Of a DNA stretch of 64,000 nt, positions 53,802-62,320 are shown piece after piece (the stretch's first letter is position 1; each line of letters starts with the position of its first letter). The stretch spans positions 78,358-142,357 of the forward strand of contig JACRLW010000053.1 of assembly GCA_016235155.1 (NCBI GenBank), read 5' to 3'. The notes below the pieces were generated by a model. That model was given only the letters and a program-made list of their open reading frames with translations, ran no database searches and was not told the DNA's origin. The DNA comes from Planctomycetota bacterium. GTDB lineage: Bacteria; Planctomycetota; UBA1135; UBA2386. Position numbers and translations under genes: made by a program.

Positions 53802-55090
53802 GCCCCGCCGCGCGCACGGGGATCACCGCGCTCGGCGTCGTCGTCCTCGCGATCGCCGCGTTCCTCCTTCTCGACCTCGCTCCATCCGGCGACGAACCGC
53901 AGGACGCTCCGCGTGACGCGCCACCGGCCGCGACCAGATCGCCCGCGCCGCGCGAACGGAGTGCATCGCGCTTTGCGCTGCGCGTCGTGGTGCTTCGCGA
54001 CGACTGGTGCACGGCATTCGCGGGCGCGACGCTCCGCGCATTCCGCTTCGACCCGCGGCGCATGGAACTGCCGAAGAACCCCGTCTTCCTGCGCGCAGGC
54101 GACGACGGGGTCGCGGTCTTCGAGGATGCCCCGGACGGTCCGTGGTTGATCGTCGCGCCCGGGGCCGAGCCGGGAGATCCCGCGCCCGCGACGGCACGCG
54201 CGACGACATCGCGCGACGCAGAATCACCGCTCGTCACCGTCGCCGCGGTCGCACCGGCGATCGAGGTGCGCTTCGACGTGCTCGCGCGGTTCGCGCCGCG
54301 CGACGGCTTCAGCACGCGCCTCGTGCTCGTGCGCGAGGACGACTTCTCCCGCCGCGAGTATCCGTTCCCGCGCGTCGTCGAACCCGGCTCGAACCAGGTC
54401 GTGCTGCGCGTGCCCGCCGGTCGCTACGAGGTGACGACGCGTCCGCTCGGCGATCTCGTCGTGCGCGACGACGAACGGCTCGTGAACCTCGCCGAATCGA
54501 GCGGACCGCAGACGCTCCACCTCGACGAGAACCAAGGACGCATCACCGTCGTCCTCGAAGGTCTGCCCGACGACGAACTGCCGGCGCGCGTCGTTCCGTC
54601 CGCCGTCGATCGCGTGCTCGACGATCGTCCGACCGACGTGTGGTGGGGCCCCTTCCGCTGGCATGCCCGCACGATGGTCGTGTCCACGCTCCGCGGAACC
54701 CATCGCCTCGCGGTCCACGGTCGCACGCGCACCTACCTCTCGCGCGACGCCGCCCGACTCGACGGCGAGAAGCTCGTCGTCCAGCTCGTTCCCGCCGTCC
54801 GCCTCCTGGTCGACGTCGGCACATGGCAGAGCGCCCGCGACTCCGGCGCGACGATCGACGTCACCGCCGGCGATGAACGTTTCACGCGGATGCTCGTGCC
54901 GGTCTTCGGCCCCGAACGACCCGATCTCCCCGCGCCCGTGCTCGGCGGCGAACTCGTCGTGCCCGCGGGCGCGAACCTGACTATCGAATGCGTGCGCGCC
55001 GACGGTTCCGCGGCCTGGACGAGGACCGTCGCGGCCGACACCGACCCGCTGCGCGTGCGAGTGGAGGCGATGGACGCGGCGAGGAACTGA
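53798..55090 (+). CDS. Membrane-anchored protein of unknown function coupled to the Tat-exported PLP protein
   Basis: 430 residues from ATG 53798 (ATGA overlap). A single N-terminal TM (about 9-27, ITALGVVVLAIAAFLLLDLA) is followed by a Pro/Ala/Asp-rich linker. Then come repeated beta domains of about 90-100 residues, e.g. SRFALRVVVLRDDWCTAFAG, EVRFDVLARFAPRDGFSTRL and LVVQLVPAVRLLVDVGTWQS, each with a carboxypeptidase-regulatory-like (Ig-like) look. A membrane-tethered periplasmic protein is the likely topology. No enzymatic motif is visible. Coupling to the exported PLP enzyme suggests that they act in the same compartment. Confidence 0.55.
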   Translation: MSPAARTGITALGVVVLAIAAFLLLDLAPSGDEPQDAPRDAPPAATRSPAPRERSASRFALRVVVLRDDWCTAFAGATLRAFRFDPRRMELPKNPVFLRAGDDGVAVFEDAPDGPWLIVAPGAEPGDPAPATARATTSRDAESPLVTVAAVAPAIEVRFDVLARFAPRDGFSTRLVLVREDDFSRREYPFPRVVEPGSNQVVLRVPAGRYEVTTRPLGDLVVRDDERLVNLAESSGPQTLHLDENQGRITVVLEGLPDDELPARVVPSAVDRVLDDRPTDVWWGPFRWHARTMVVSTLRGTHRLAVHGRTRTYLSRDAARLDGEKLVVQLVPAVRLLVDVGTWQSARDSGATIDVTAGDERFTRMLVPVFGPERPDLPAPVLGGELVVPAGANLTIECVRADGSAAWTRTVAADTDPLRVRVEAMDAARN

Positions 55091-55251
55091 GACCCGCGCT
55101 CGCGGATGCGGCCCAGTACCCGGTCATCGGCCGCAGAAGGCACGAAGCGCTGCGCGGGCCGTCGTGTGCGTCCGGCACGCTGTCGGACAAGCCGAAGAGG
55201 TACGGCCACGTGCGGCTCGACCTGTGGGCCTGCTGGCCGTGGACCGACCGC

Positions 55252-57441
55252 CTACGAACCAAGCGCATCCGCCAGTCTTGAGCGGTCGCGGCAACCCTGG
55301 GCCTCCGGTGCGATGTCCCGGTTGGTGGGCTGCTGCGGCGACACGAACCAACACGGAACTGCCTTTCCGGTCGCCGCGCCTTCGTTCAGGCGCATCGTCA
55401 CTTCGGGTTCGTTGTGGCTCGTGCGAACGCCGAGTTGCAGTGTGATCGGGTATCCCCACTGTGCCTGATCCTCGCCGGGCACCGGATTCGGCAACTCGGG
55501 CACGAAGCGCACAGGCACGTCGGTCATGCCATCGGGTGGCCACGCGACATGCCAGCTGTCCTGGCGCGACGCCACCATCGAGCCCGAGTCCAGCACGACC
55601 ACGTCGCGCGACTGGCCCAGCCCAACGCGCACGAGGCCTGGGTCGAGCAGTAGCAGCCGGTGGTAGAAGGTGCCCATCCACGAGTGAAGCGCGGTCGCGC
55701 CATTCTTCGCGCCACACGCGATCACGGAGTGCCCGCCGGCCCAGGCTCCAGCGGCGCTCCAATCCGCATGATCCGGATTCTCCTCATGTACGTCGGGCCA
55801 TCGCGCGGACTGTTCGGGGTGTCTCACGAGGTAGGCCGCATGGGCTTGGCAGCCGCGACTCAGTTCGGCGTCGAACGAGATCGGCGGCACCGGGTTGAGC
55901 CACGCGCTGGCGGCACCAAAGGCGTTGGCCCGCAGGGCATCGAGGGCCTGAAGTGTCGACTGCACCTCGCGGTCCAGCTCCGTGGGCTTCTGCTGGAGGC
56001 GTTGGACCAGTCCGGGCGGCAGTCCCACGAGCCAGGTTCGCCATCGTTCTTCGAAGCTGGCGAGCGGTTCGTCCAGCGCCGTGCCGACGATCTCGGGCAG
56101 AGTTCCCGCGGTTCCGACCTTGAGCAAGCTGTCGTTCAAGGCGAGCAAGCGCCCTTCCTCGACCAGGAACTCGGCGACGAACGTTGCCTTCAGCAGATTC
56201 TCGCCCTGGATCTGCCCGAGCTTGGGCAGCAAGCCGGCAGACCACGGTGGGTCCTCACGCCGTGCGGCGAGATAGCGCAGGTACGCGCGACCGCCGGCCA
56301 AGCCGGCCTCGCTGAGCCGCCGGAACTCCTCGCGTTCGGCCGCCGCGCGCCCATCCTGGGCGGACGTGCGCGCCAAGTTGTCGGGTTCGTACTTCACATC
56401 GTCCCACACGTAAGTCGGGATGGGTGTGCCGAGCACCGCCTTGCACACCCAGTTGAGATGCCCGGCCGTAAGTGCTTCCTGGCACAGACGCTGGCGGTCG
56501 ATTGCCACCAGCAGCGCCGATTCGGCCTGCGACTCAGTGATCCCGTGGTCGACCAGCGCGCCGCTCGTCAAATAGAAAGCACCGAGCTTCCGCGCTTCGT
56601 TGGCGTCATCGAGAGCGAGCCAGCCACGCTGAGCAGCGACCTCGATGCACCGTTCGTAGACGATGCGGCTGTCGACGATCACGGTCTGGAGCGGCGCCAG
56701 CGCGGGGATCTCGAGCTTGCCGTCGAGTGCGAAGCGAGCGAACGCATGCGCGCGCAGCGTTTGCACAACGATTCGCCGCGTCTGCTCAGCGCTGCGTGAG
56801 CTGTGAACCGTGAGATTGTCGAACGTGACCTTCACGACCGGGCGCCCGAGCACCGCAGCCAGCAGCGCGGCGCCGGTCCGCTGCGCATCGGCTTCGTCGC
56901 CCTTGCTCTCGCTCATTCCCACCGCCACCGGCCGTCGGCGCACGTCCTGCAACGTGCGTTGGATCGCGTCGCGCTTCGCCTTGCGCGCCATCTCTTCGGC
57001 CACGACCCAGTGGGTACCGATGCGCGCGTGACCGAGCGCGACGTTTGCCGCTTCGATGTCTGCATCGAGCGCCAACAGCTGCCGTGCGAAGTGAGCAGCC
57101 GGCTCTCCTGTCGCCACCTGCGGCAACCGCGACGCCAGCAAGGTGGCCGCCTCGCGCAGCGCCTTGGCGGGCCGCGACCCGTCCTCGAGCGGCTTCTTCT
57201 GCTGCGCGAGGGACTTCTCGCCCGCTGCCCGGAGTTTCGCGAGGTCCTTGCCCGGCATTCCGAGTTGGGCGAGCACAGCGATCAGGTCGCTCCACTCTTC
57301 GGGACGGCCGGATCTCGCGAGCTCCACGGCGGCGTGCTCGAGACCGCGCAAATCGGCGCGAGGAACCAGCGGTTCCTGCGCGGGCAGCAAACCACCGCAG
57401 ACCAGCGCTGCCGTTGTCCGCATGGCTTCCGAAACCTTCAT
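55252..57441 (-). CDS. Exported protein with a C-terminal CAP/SCP-like domain
   Basis: About 729 residues. Start candidates are ATG 57441 and ATG 57423; both precede a hydrophobic stretch (AMRTTAALVCGGLLPAQ) that acts as a signal peptide. The central ~450 residues are helical, with no known domain. From about 540 a CAP-like domain is suggested by ISFDAELSRGCQAHAAYLVR, then RWPDVHEENPDHADWS and GGHSVIACG, and HRLLLLDPGLVRVGLGQSRD near the end. CAP proteins are extracellular and bind lipids or other proteins, or act as proteases. The frame is open to 58380 on this strand, but that extension is the complement of the sialidase-like gene. The identification of the CAP domain rests on pattern only. 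Confidence 0.6.
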   Translation of the reverse strand: MKVSEAMRTTAALVCGGLLPAQEPLVPRADLRGLEHAAVELARSGRPEEWSDLIAVLAQLGMPGKDLAKLRAAGEKSLAQQKKPLEDGSRPAKALREAATLLASRLPQVATGEPAAHFARQLLALDADIEAANVALGHARIGTHWVVAEEMARKAKRDAIQRTLQDVRRRPVAVGMSESKGDEADAQRTGAALLAAVLGRPVVKVTFDNLTVHSSRSAEQTRRIVVQTLRAHAFARFALDGKLEIPALAPLQTVIVDSRIVYERCIEVAAQRGWLALDDANEARKLGAFYLTSGALVDHGITESQAESALLVAIDRQRLCQEALTAGHLNWVCKAVLGTPIPTYVWDDVKYEPDNLARTSAQDGRAAAEREEFRRLSEAGLAGGRAYLRYLAARREDPPWSAGLLPKLGQIQGENLLKATFVAEFLVEEGRLLALNDSLLKVGTAGTLPEIVGTALDEPLASFEERWRTWLVGLPPGLVQRLQQKPTELDREVQSTLQALDALRANAFGAASAWLNPVPPISFDAELSRGCQAHAAYLVRHPEQSARWPDVHEENPDHADWSAAGAWAGGHSVIACGAKNGATALHSWMGTFYHRLLLLDPGLVRVGLGQSRDVVVLDSGSMVASRQDSWHVAWPPDGMTDVPVRFVPELPNPVPGEDQAQWGYPITLQLGVRTSHNEPEVTMRLNEGAATGKAVPCWFVSPQQPTNRDIAPEAQGCRDRSRLADALGS

Positions 57442-57661
57442 GCAGCAATGTGAACACCGGCGCCTGCGCTGCGCCAGCCATGAGCATGGAGCGTTGAGCG
57501 AGCGCTTGGCCACCCTGCGTGGAACTGCGATGGACTTGCGTCTGTGGGGTCCCGAAAGACCGGCGTGCCTAGGCGAATCGTGGTCGCGCTGCCTGCAGTA
57601 GCGCCGGCGCGCCGGCGCGCGTCGGGTGGACGCGCAAGCGTGGGACGTGCATCCTGCGGCC

Positions 57662-58777
57662 ATGCTGCATCGTGCGCTCCTGCTCGTGGCGCTGTCGCTG
57701 GCCTCGTCACTGACCGCGCAGGTCTTGTTCGAGGGGCTCGGCGCTGCGCTCGAACAGCCGCAGCTCGCGGTGCGCGACGACGGTGCGCTCGCGCTGGTAT
57801 TCGTGCAGGATCGACGCACGATCCGCATTGCAGTGCGACCGTCGGGCGGCGACTGGGGTGAGCCGAGAAAGGTGTGCGACGCACCCGACGTCGCCGTCGG
57901 CATGCGTCGCGGACCGCGCGTCGCCTGGTCGGGCGACGTGCTCGTCGTGTCGATGATCGAGTCGCGCTTCGATGCGAAGGCGCGCAAGGCGCTCGGCAGC
58001 GGCAACCTGCTCGTGCGACGCTCGGCCGACGGCGGCAGGCGCTGGTCGAAGCCGGTCCGCGTCAACGGGGAGGACGGCAGTGCGCGCGAAGGACTGCACG
58101 CGCTCGCGGCGCGCGGGGAGCACGTCGCGCTGATCTGGCTCGATCCGCGCGGCGACACGCCCGGAACCAGGTTGTTCGCGGCATGGTCGTCCGATGCCGG
58201 CCGGAGCTTCGGAGCGGACGCAGCCGTCCACGAGTCGCCGTCCGGTTCGATCTGCCCGTGCTGCCATCCATCGCTCTGCCTCGATCGCGATGGGCGCGCT
58301 GTCGCGCTGTGGCGCGACGCCATCGAGGGGGACCGCGACATGTTCGCCGGAGTCCTCGACCCGGCGGGGGAGCGGATCACGGATCCCGCGCCGGTGGGCG
58401 AGGGCCACTGGAAGCTCGACGCTTGCCCGATGGACGGCGGCGGTCTCGCGCTGGACTCCGACGATCGGCTGATGAGCGTCTGGCGGCGCGACGACTCCGT
58501 CTACTGGTCGCTCGGTCGTGGGAACGAGCGACGACTCGGGCGCGGCAGCAACCCGTCCGTCGCGGTCTCGGGAGCGACGGCGCTCGCCGTGTGGCAACGC
58601 GACGAGAGTCTGGTCGCCTCGCGCCTGCCGCTCGACGGCGCGTCCACGGCGCCCGAGGTCCGCGTGCTCGGCGCGGGTGGCTACGCATCGATCGCGGCTT
58701 CGTCCGGAGGGCGCTTCGTCGTCGTCGGCGAACGGCGTGACGGCGATCGGTGCACGCTCGTCGCCTTCGAACTCTGA
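57662..58777 (+). CDS. Secreted sialidase/BNR-fold protein of unknown function
   Basis: 371 residues with a signal peptide (MLHRALLLVALSLASSLTAQ). The body is a six-bladed sialidase-like propeller. An Asp-box-type motif is present in SADGGRRWSKPVRVNGEDG (about 131-149), and a degenerate one in SSDAGRSFGADAAV. Also seen are CPCCHPSLCLDRDGRAVALW, repeated DDGALALVFV and LDSDDRLMSVWRRD. A catalytic sialidase triad of Arg residues cannot be confirmed. A CPCC motif suggests a disulfide or metal site. An in-frame ATG lies upstream at 57626; ATG 57662 starts the signal peptide and has a CATCCT hexamer six bases in front. Divergent from the CAP gene. Confidence 0.65.
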   Translation: MLHRALLLVALSLASSLTAQVLFEGLGAALEQPQLAVRDDGALALVFVQDRRTIRIAVRPSGGDWGEPRKVCDAPDVAVGMRRGPRVAWSGDVLVVSMIESRFDAKARKALGSGNLLVRRSADGGRRWSKPVRVNGEDGSAREGLHALAARGEHVALIWLDPRGDTPGTRLFAAWSSDAGRSFGADAAVHESPSGSICPCCHPSLCLDRDGRAVALWRDAIEGDRDMFAGVLDPAGERITDPAPVGEGHWKLDACPMDGGGLALDSDDRLMSVWRRDDSVYWSLGRGNERRLGRGSNPSVAVSGATALAVWQRDESLVASRLPLDGASTAPEVRVLGAGGYASIAASSGGRFVVVGERRDGDRCTLVAFEL

Positions 58778-58778
58778 C

Positions 58779-58800
58779 GTGTGCGCGGATCCGCGCGCAC
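58779..58800. terminator. Hairpin directly after the sialidase-like gene
   Basis: GTGTGCGCGG pairs with CCGCGCGCAC (one G-T pair) around two bases, starting 2 bp after the stop at 58777. No T-run follows. It marks the last feature of the ordinary gene block before the atypical segment. Confidence 0.45.
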
Positions 58801-58833
58801 GGCCAGCGCCCATTGCCCGCCGCGCCGGGAGAG

Positions 58834-58850
58834 CCCGAGGAAGTCGGCCG
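58834..58850 (+). repeat. 17-bp direct repeat, left copy
   Basis: CCCGAGGAAGTCGGCCG, identical to 60607-60623. The two copies bracket a segment of about 1.76 kb with an ATPase gene and atypical base composition. They may be a target duplication, a recombination product, or the ends of a duplicated stretch. Confidence 0.6.
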
Positions 58851-58930
58851 GCGCCCGCCACCTCCTCGATTCCGACGGGACCATCCACCGCATGGACGAC
58901 AGGCACGTGATCACCAACGGCCTGCTTGGT
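58848..58930 (+). pseudogene. Fragment of an SMP-30/gluconolactonase gene
   Basis: The frame at 58859 reads HLLDSDGTIHRMDD then RHVITNGLLG. The intact lactonase at 61448-62320 has YRLDPDRTVHRMDD then GYVITNGP at the matching place (about residues 127-148). The similarity covers roughly 70 bp, with the same frame and gap-free, and is bounded by no start or stop of its own. It is a remnant of a second or duplicated SMP-30 gene, cut at its right side before the repeats at 58957. Confidence 0.65.
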
Positions 58931-58956
58931 CGGTGCAGATGTGCCTCGCCTCGATA

Positions 58957-58996
58957 GGCCAGACTTCCCGGAATCGAGCGGCCAGACTTCCCGGAA
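58957..58996 (+). repeat. Two tandem copies of a 17-bp motif, 23-bp period
   Basis: GGCCAGACTTCCCGGAA occurs at 58957-58973 and again at 58980-58996. Only two copies are present, with a 6-nt spacer. They lie 75 bp before the AT-richer stretch and the ATPase gene. They might be the end of a mobile element or a protein-binding site. Confidence 0.6.
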
Positions 58997-59070
58997 CCCA
59001 CCTCCGCGGGGACCTCGCAAGCGTGCCTGTTATTGCCCTAGAAAACGACTCGACTCAGGTCAAAAAACAA

Positions 59071-59076
59071 TAGTCT
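59071..59076 (+). promoter_or_regulatory. Candidate -10 box, leaderless start of the ATPase gene
   Basis: TAGTCT followed by seven bases and GTG 59084. It lies in the AT-richest stretch of the window (about 59030-59076), which includes CAAAAAACAA just before the box. There is no Shine-Dalgarno in front of the GTG. Confidence 0.4.
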
Positions 59077-59083
59077 TCCAGAC

Positions 59084-60466
59084 GTGTTCCGACTCGCCGA
59101 AGACCAGCTCGCCACCTGGGCGAGCCGACCCGACCGCCTGCCCTTGGTGCTGCGAGGTGCCCGCCAGACCGGCAAGTCCTGGCTGATCCAACACTTCGGC
59201 GAGCGCTTCGAGGACAACGTCGCCGTCGCCAACCTGGAGCGAGAGCCAGGACTCGCGGCCTGCTTCGCCTCGAACGACCCGGCCGCAGTCGTCGCCCTGC
59301 TGGAGGCCCGCCTCCGGCGCAGCATCGCCCCAGGCCGGAGCCTCTTGTTCCTCGATGAGATCCAAGCGGCACCCGAGCTCCTCGCGAAGCTGCGTTGGTT
59401 CGCCGAGGACCTGCCGGCGCTGCATGTCGCCGCGGCGGGTTCGCTGCTCGACTTCGCGCTCGCCGACCACAACTTCTCGATGCCCGTGGGCCGGATCACC
59501 TACGGGCATCTGGAGCCGATGACGTTTGCCGAGTTCCTGCTCGCGTGTGGCGAGGACCGTCTGTTGGCCGCCATTGCCGCCTGCACGCCGGCGGTCGGTG
59601 TGGCGGCGGCGCTGCATCCGCGTCTGGCAGAACTGGCGCGCACCTACGCCTTGGTCGGCGGCATGCCGGCCGCGGTCGCCGACTGGGCCGAGCACCGCTC
59701 CTTCGTCCGCATCGCCAACCTTCACCGGGACCTGCTGCAGACGATTCGCGACGACTTCGGCAAGTACCGTCGCGGAGTCGACACCGCTCGGGTTGCGAAG
59801 GTGTTCGCGGCCCTGCCGCGTCTGGTCGGGCGCAAGTTCCAGCCCTCCGCGATCGACCGCGAGGAGAAGAGCCGGTCGCTGAAGGACGTTTTCCGCCTGC
59901 TGTCCCTGGCCCGCATCGTGACCCCGGTTCGGCGTACGACTGCCAATGGCGTTCCGCTCGGGGCCGAGGTCGACGAGCGCTACCAGAAGGTCTGCCTCCT
60001 CGACACGGGGTTGTATGCCACCATGGTGGGTGTCGATGCAGCAGCGGTGACGAACCTCGGCGACCTGACGCTGGTCAACGAGGGGCAGCTCGCAGAGCAG
60101 CTGGTGGGGCAGGAGCTGCGCGCCAGCCGCCCCTTCAATCAGGAACCGGGCTTGTTAACGTGGGTCCGCGAGGCCCGGAACAGCAACGCCGAAGTGGACT
60201 ACGTCCTGCAGGTCGGCACGCGGGTCGTACCGGTCGACGTGAAGGCCGGCGCGACCGGCACCCTGCGCAGTCTGCACATGATGGTCTTGGAGAAGGGGCT
60301 CGACCTCGCGGTGCGCGTCAACTCCGAGCCGCTCTCGCTGAGCACGGTGACGACGTCGCTACCGGTCGGAGAGCAGCGCAGCTTCCGCTTGCTCTCGGTG
60401 CCGTTCTATCTGGTCGGCGAACTGCCGCGTCTGGTTCGGGAGCTCGACAGCAGCGGCGGTCGCTGA
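59084..60466 (+). CDS. AAA ATPase with C-terminal DUF4143
   Basis: 460 residues from GTG 59084. Walker A is GARQTGKS (25-32) and Walker B is LLFLDEIQ (87-94). DUF4143 follows, with HLEPMTFAEFLLACGEDRLL and, near the end, NAEVDYVLQVGTRVVPVDVK, a nuclease-like E-x-D-x-K-like strand (EVDY...VDVK). This architecture (AAA_14 plus DUF4143) is common in bacteria and archaea and is spread by horizontal transfer; its biological role is unsettled. There are no functional partners next to it. The surrounding AT-richer patch, the SMP-30 remnant and the bracketing 17-bp repeats suggest that it was inserted here. No transposase is present, so the mechanism is unknown. Confidence 0.9.
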   Translation: MFRLAEDQLATWASRPDRLPLVLRGARQTGKSWLIQHFGERFEDNVAVANLEREPGLAACFASNDPAAVVALLEARLRRSIAPGRSLLFLDEIQAAPELLAKLRWFAEDLPALHVAAAGSLLDFALADHNFSMPVGRITYGHLEPMTFAEFLLACGEDRLLAAIAACTPAVGVAAALHPRLAELARTYALVGGMPAAVADWAEHRSFVRIANLHRDLLQTIRDDFGKYRRGVDTARVAKVFAALPRLVGRKFQPSAIDREEKSRSLKDVFRLLSLARIVTPVRRTTANGVPLGAEVDERYQKVCLLDTGLYATMVGVDAAAVTNLGDLTLVNEGQLAEQLVGQELRASRPFNQEPGLLTWVREARNSNAEVDYVLQVGTRVVPVDVKAGATGTLRSLHMMVLEKGLDLAVRVNSEPLSLSTVTTSLPVGEQRSFRLLSVPFYLVGELPRLVRELDSSGGR

Positions 60467-60606
60467 TGCGCGCGGCGATCGTGATCCGCGATGCAGGCAG
60501 GACGGCACGTCGTTGCTCGACCCGGAAGCCGCCGACGAGGGCTTCGCGTGGCGGTGAGACGCTTCCCTCGTTGACATCAAGCGTCGATGGTTCTTGCGCG
60601 CGACGC

Positions 60607-60623
60607 CCCGAGGAAGTCGGCCG
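60607..60623 (+). repeat. 17-bp direct repeat, right copy
   Basis: Identical to 58834-58850. It lies 36 bp before the chosen ATG of the SDR gene and within the open frame that extends upstream from it. Confidence 0.6.
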
Positions 60624-60658
60624 CGATGTCGAGTATGAACACGCCACTCCGGCACACG

Positions 60659-61441
60659 ATGAGCTCCCCTCCGACCGATCCGACGGCGACCTACCCGAGC
60701 TTGCGGGGCCGCGCTGTTCTCGTCACCGGCGGCGGCTCCGGGATCGGCGCCGCGGTCGTCCGCGCGTTCGCGCGCCAGCACAGCAAGGTTGCGTTCCTCG
60801 ACATCGACGACGATGCGTCGAAGAAGCTCGTCGCGGAACTGGCCGGCAAGGACTGGCCGAGGCCTCTCCATGTGAACTGCGATCTCCAAGACATCGGTGC
60901 GCTGCGCGCCGCGATCGCTCAGGTCGAGGGTCGGCTCGGACCGATCGACGTGCTCGTCAACAACGCCGCGAGCGACGAGCGGCACGAGATCGACGCCGTC
61001 GAGCCCGCGTATTTCGACGACCGCATCGCGGTCAATCTGCGCCACTACTTCTTCGCGATCCAGGCCGTGCGCGCAGCGATGGCGAAGAACGGCGGCGGCT
61101 CGATCGTCAACCTCGGTTCGATCGTCTGGCGGCTGCCTTTGCCCGAAGTCGCGGTCTACGCCACGGCCAAGGCCGCGATCGCGGGGATGACGAAGATCCT
61201 GGCGGCCGAACTCGGTCCGCAGCGCATCCGGATCAACTGCGTCGAGCCGGGCTTCGTCGCCACCGAGCGCCAGAAGAAGCTGTGGCTGACGCCGGAGCTC
61301 GAGTCGCGGGTCCGCGCCGGACAGTGCCTACCGGACCTGATCGAACCCGACTCGATCGCCGACCTCGTGTTGTTCCTCGCCTCCGACGCCGGCCGGATGT
61401 GCACGCGCCAGACCTTCGTCGTCGACGGCGGCTGGACCTGA
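60659..61441 (+). CDS. Short-chain dehydrogenase/reductase (probable sugar 1-dehydrogenase)
   Basis: 260 residues. Cofactor motif TGGGSGIG (23-30), then FLDIDDDA (Asp48/Asp50 after beta-2 favour NAD over NADP). NNAAS is at 101-105. The active-site set is Ser154, Tyr167 and Lys171 (YATAK). The C-terminus RQTFVVDGGWT is the classical SDR end. It is followed by an SMP-30 lactonase and an IlvD/Edd dehydratase, the gene order of non-phosphorylating pentose/hexose oxidation, so aldose to lactone is the likely reaction. In-frame starts also exist at 60587, 60626 and 60635. ATG 60659 is preferred because homology begins soon after it; the upstream part may derive from the inserted segment. Confidence 0.8.
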   Translation: MSSPPTDPTATYPSLRGRAVLVTGGGSGIGAAVVRAFARQHSKVAFLDIDDDASKKLVAELAGKDWPRPLHVNCDLQDIGALRAAIAQVEGRLGPIDVLVNNAASDERHEIDAVEPAYFDDRIAVNLRHYFFAIQAVRAAMAKNGGGSIVNLGSIVWRLPLPEVAVYATAKAAIAGMTKILAAELGPQRIRINCVEPGFVATERQKKLWLTPELESRVRAGQCLPDLIEPDSIADLVLFLASDAGRMCTRQTFVVDGGWT

Positions 61442-61447
61442 GCCGAC

Positions 61448-62320
61448 ATGAGCGAGACCCGATGCGTCTGGAAGGCGGAAGCGAAGCTCGGCGAAGGGCC
61501 GGTGTGGCACGCGGGTGAGCGCGCCCTCTACTTCGTCGACATCGAGCGACCGGCGATCCTCCGCTTCGCGATCGAGGACGGTCGCACCGACGAGTACCTC
61601 ATGCCCGAGAAGATCGGTTGCATCGCGTTCCGCGAGCGGGGCGGGCTGGTCGCCGGTTGCAAGTCGGGCTTCGCGTTCGTCGACCTCGAACGCCGGGAAA
61701 CGACGCCGATCGCCGATCCCGAGGCGGACCTGCCGGGCAACCGCTTCAACGACGGCAAGTGCGACGCGCGCGGCCGGTTCTGGGCCGGAACGATGGACGC
61801 TGCGTGCCGGCAGCCGACCGGCGTCCTCTACCGCCTCGATCCCGACCGGACCGTCCACCGCATGGACGACGGCTACGTGATCACCAATGGCCCGGCCTGG
61901 TCACCCGACGGCAGGACGCTCTACCACAACGACACGATGCAGCGCACGGTGTTCGCGTTCGACTGCGATCCAAGCACCGGCTCCATCGACAACAAGCGGG
62001 TGTTCGTGCGCATCCCCGATGCGGACGGCTACCCCGATGGAATGAGCGTCGACAGCGACGGCGGCCTCTGGCTCGCGCACTGGGGCGGTTCTCGCGTGAC
62101 GCGTTTCACGCCAAAGGGTCGCGTTGATCGGGTCGTGCGCCTGCCCGCGTCCCAGGTGACGAGCTGCACGTTCGGCGGATCCGAGCTGCGCACGCTGTAC
62201 ATCACGACGGCCCGCATCGGCCTCGACGCCGCGACCCTCCTCGACGAGCCGCTCGCCGGTGGCCTGTTCGCGGTCGACGTCGACATACCCGGGCTGCCGG
62301 CCCACCGCTTCGGAGGATGA
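61448..62320 (+). CDS. SMP-30/gluconolactonase family lactonase
   Basis: 290 residues, the usual length. The metal ligand Glu16 is in LGEGPVWHA; Asn and Asp ligands are predicted in VITNGPAWSPDG and in YPDGMSVDSDGGLWLAHWGG. NRFNDGKCDARGRFWAGTMD is the diagnostic middle motif. Members hydrolyse sugar lactones with a divalent metal. Six bp after the SDR stop and overlapping the next gene by 4 bp (ATGA), it forms one operon with both. A truncated relative of this gene lies at 58848-58930. Confidence 0.9.
   Translation: MSETRCVWKAEAKLGEGPVWHAGERALYFVDIERPAILRFAIEDGRTDEYLMPEKIGCIAFRERGGLVAGCKSGFAFVDLERRETTPIADPEADLPGNRFNDGKCDARGRFWAGTMDAACRQPTGVLYRLDPDRTVHRMDDGYVITNGPAWSPDGRTLYHNDTMQRTVFAFDCDPSTGSIDNKRVFVRIPDADGYPDGMSVDSDGGLWLAHWGGSRVTRFTPKGRVDRVVRLPASQVTSCTFGGSELRTLYITTARIGLDAATLLDEPLAGGLFAVDVDIPGLPAHRFGG

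Noticed and set aside
57442-58380. Upstream extension of the CAP-domain frame to 58380
   Set aside because: It overlaps the sialidase-fold gene (57662-58777) on the other strand, which has a signal peptide and an Asp-box. The extension has no domain and a Ser/Ala/Pro-rich composition.
58957-58996. CRISPR array
   Set aside because: Only two copies with a 6-nt spacer, too short for spacers, and no cas genes in the window.
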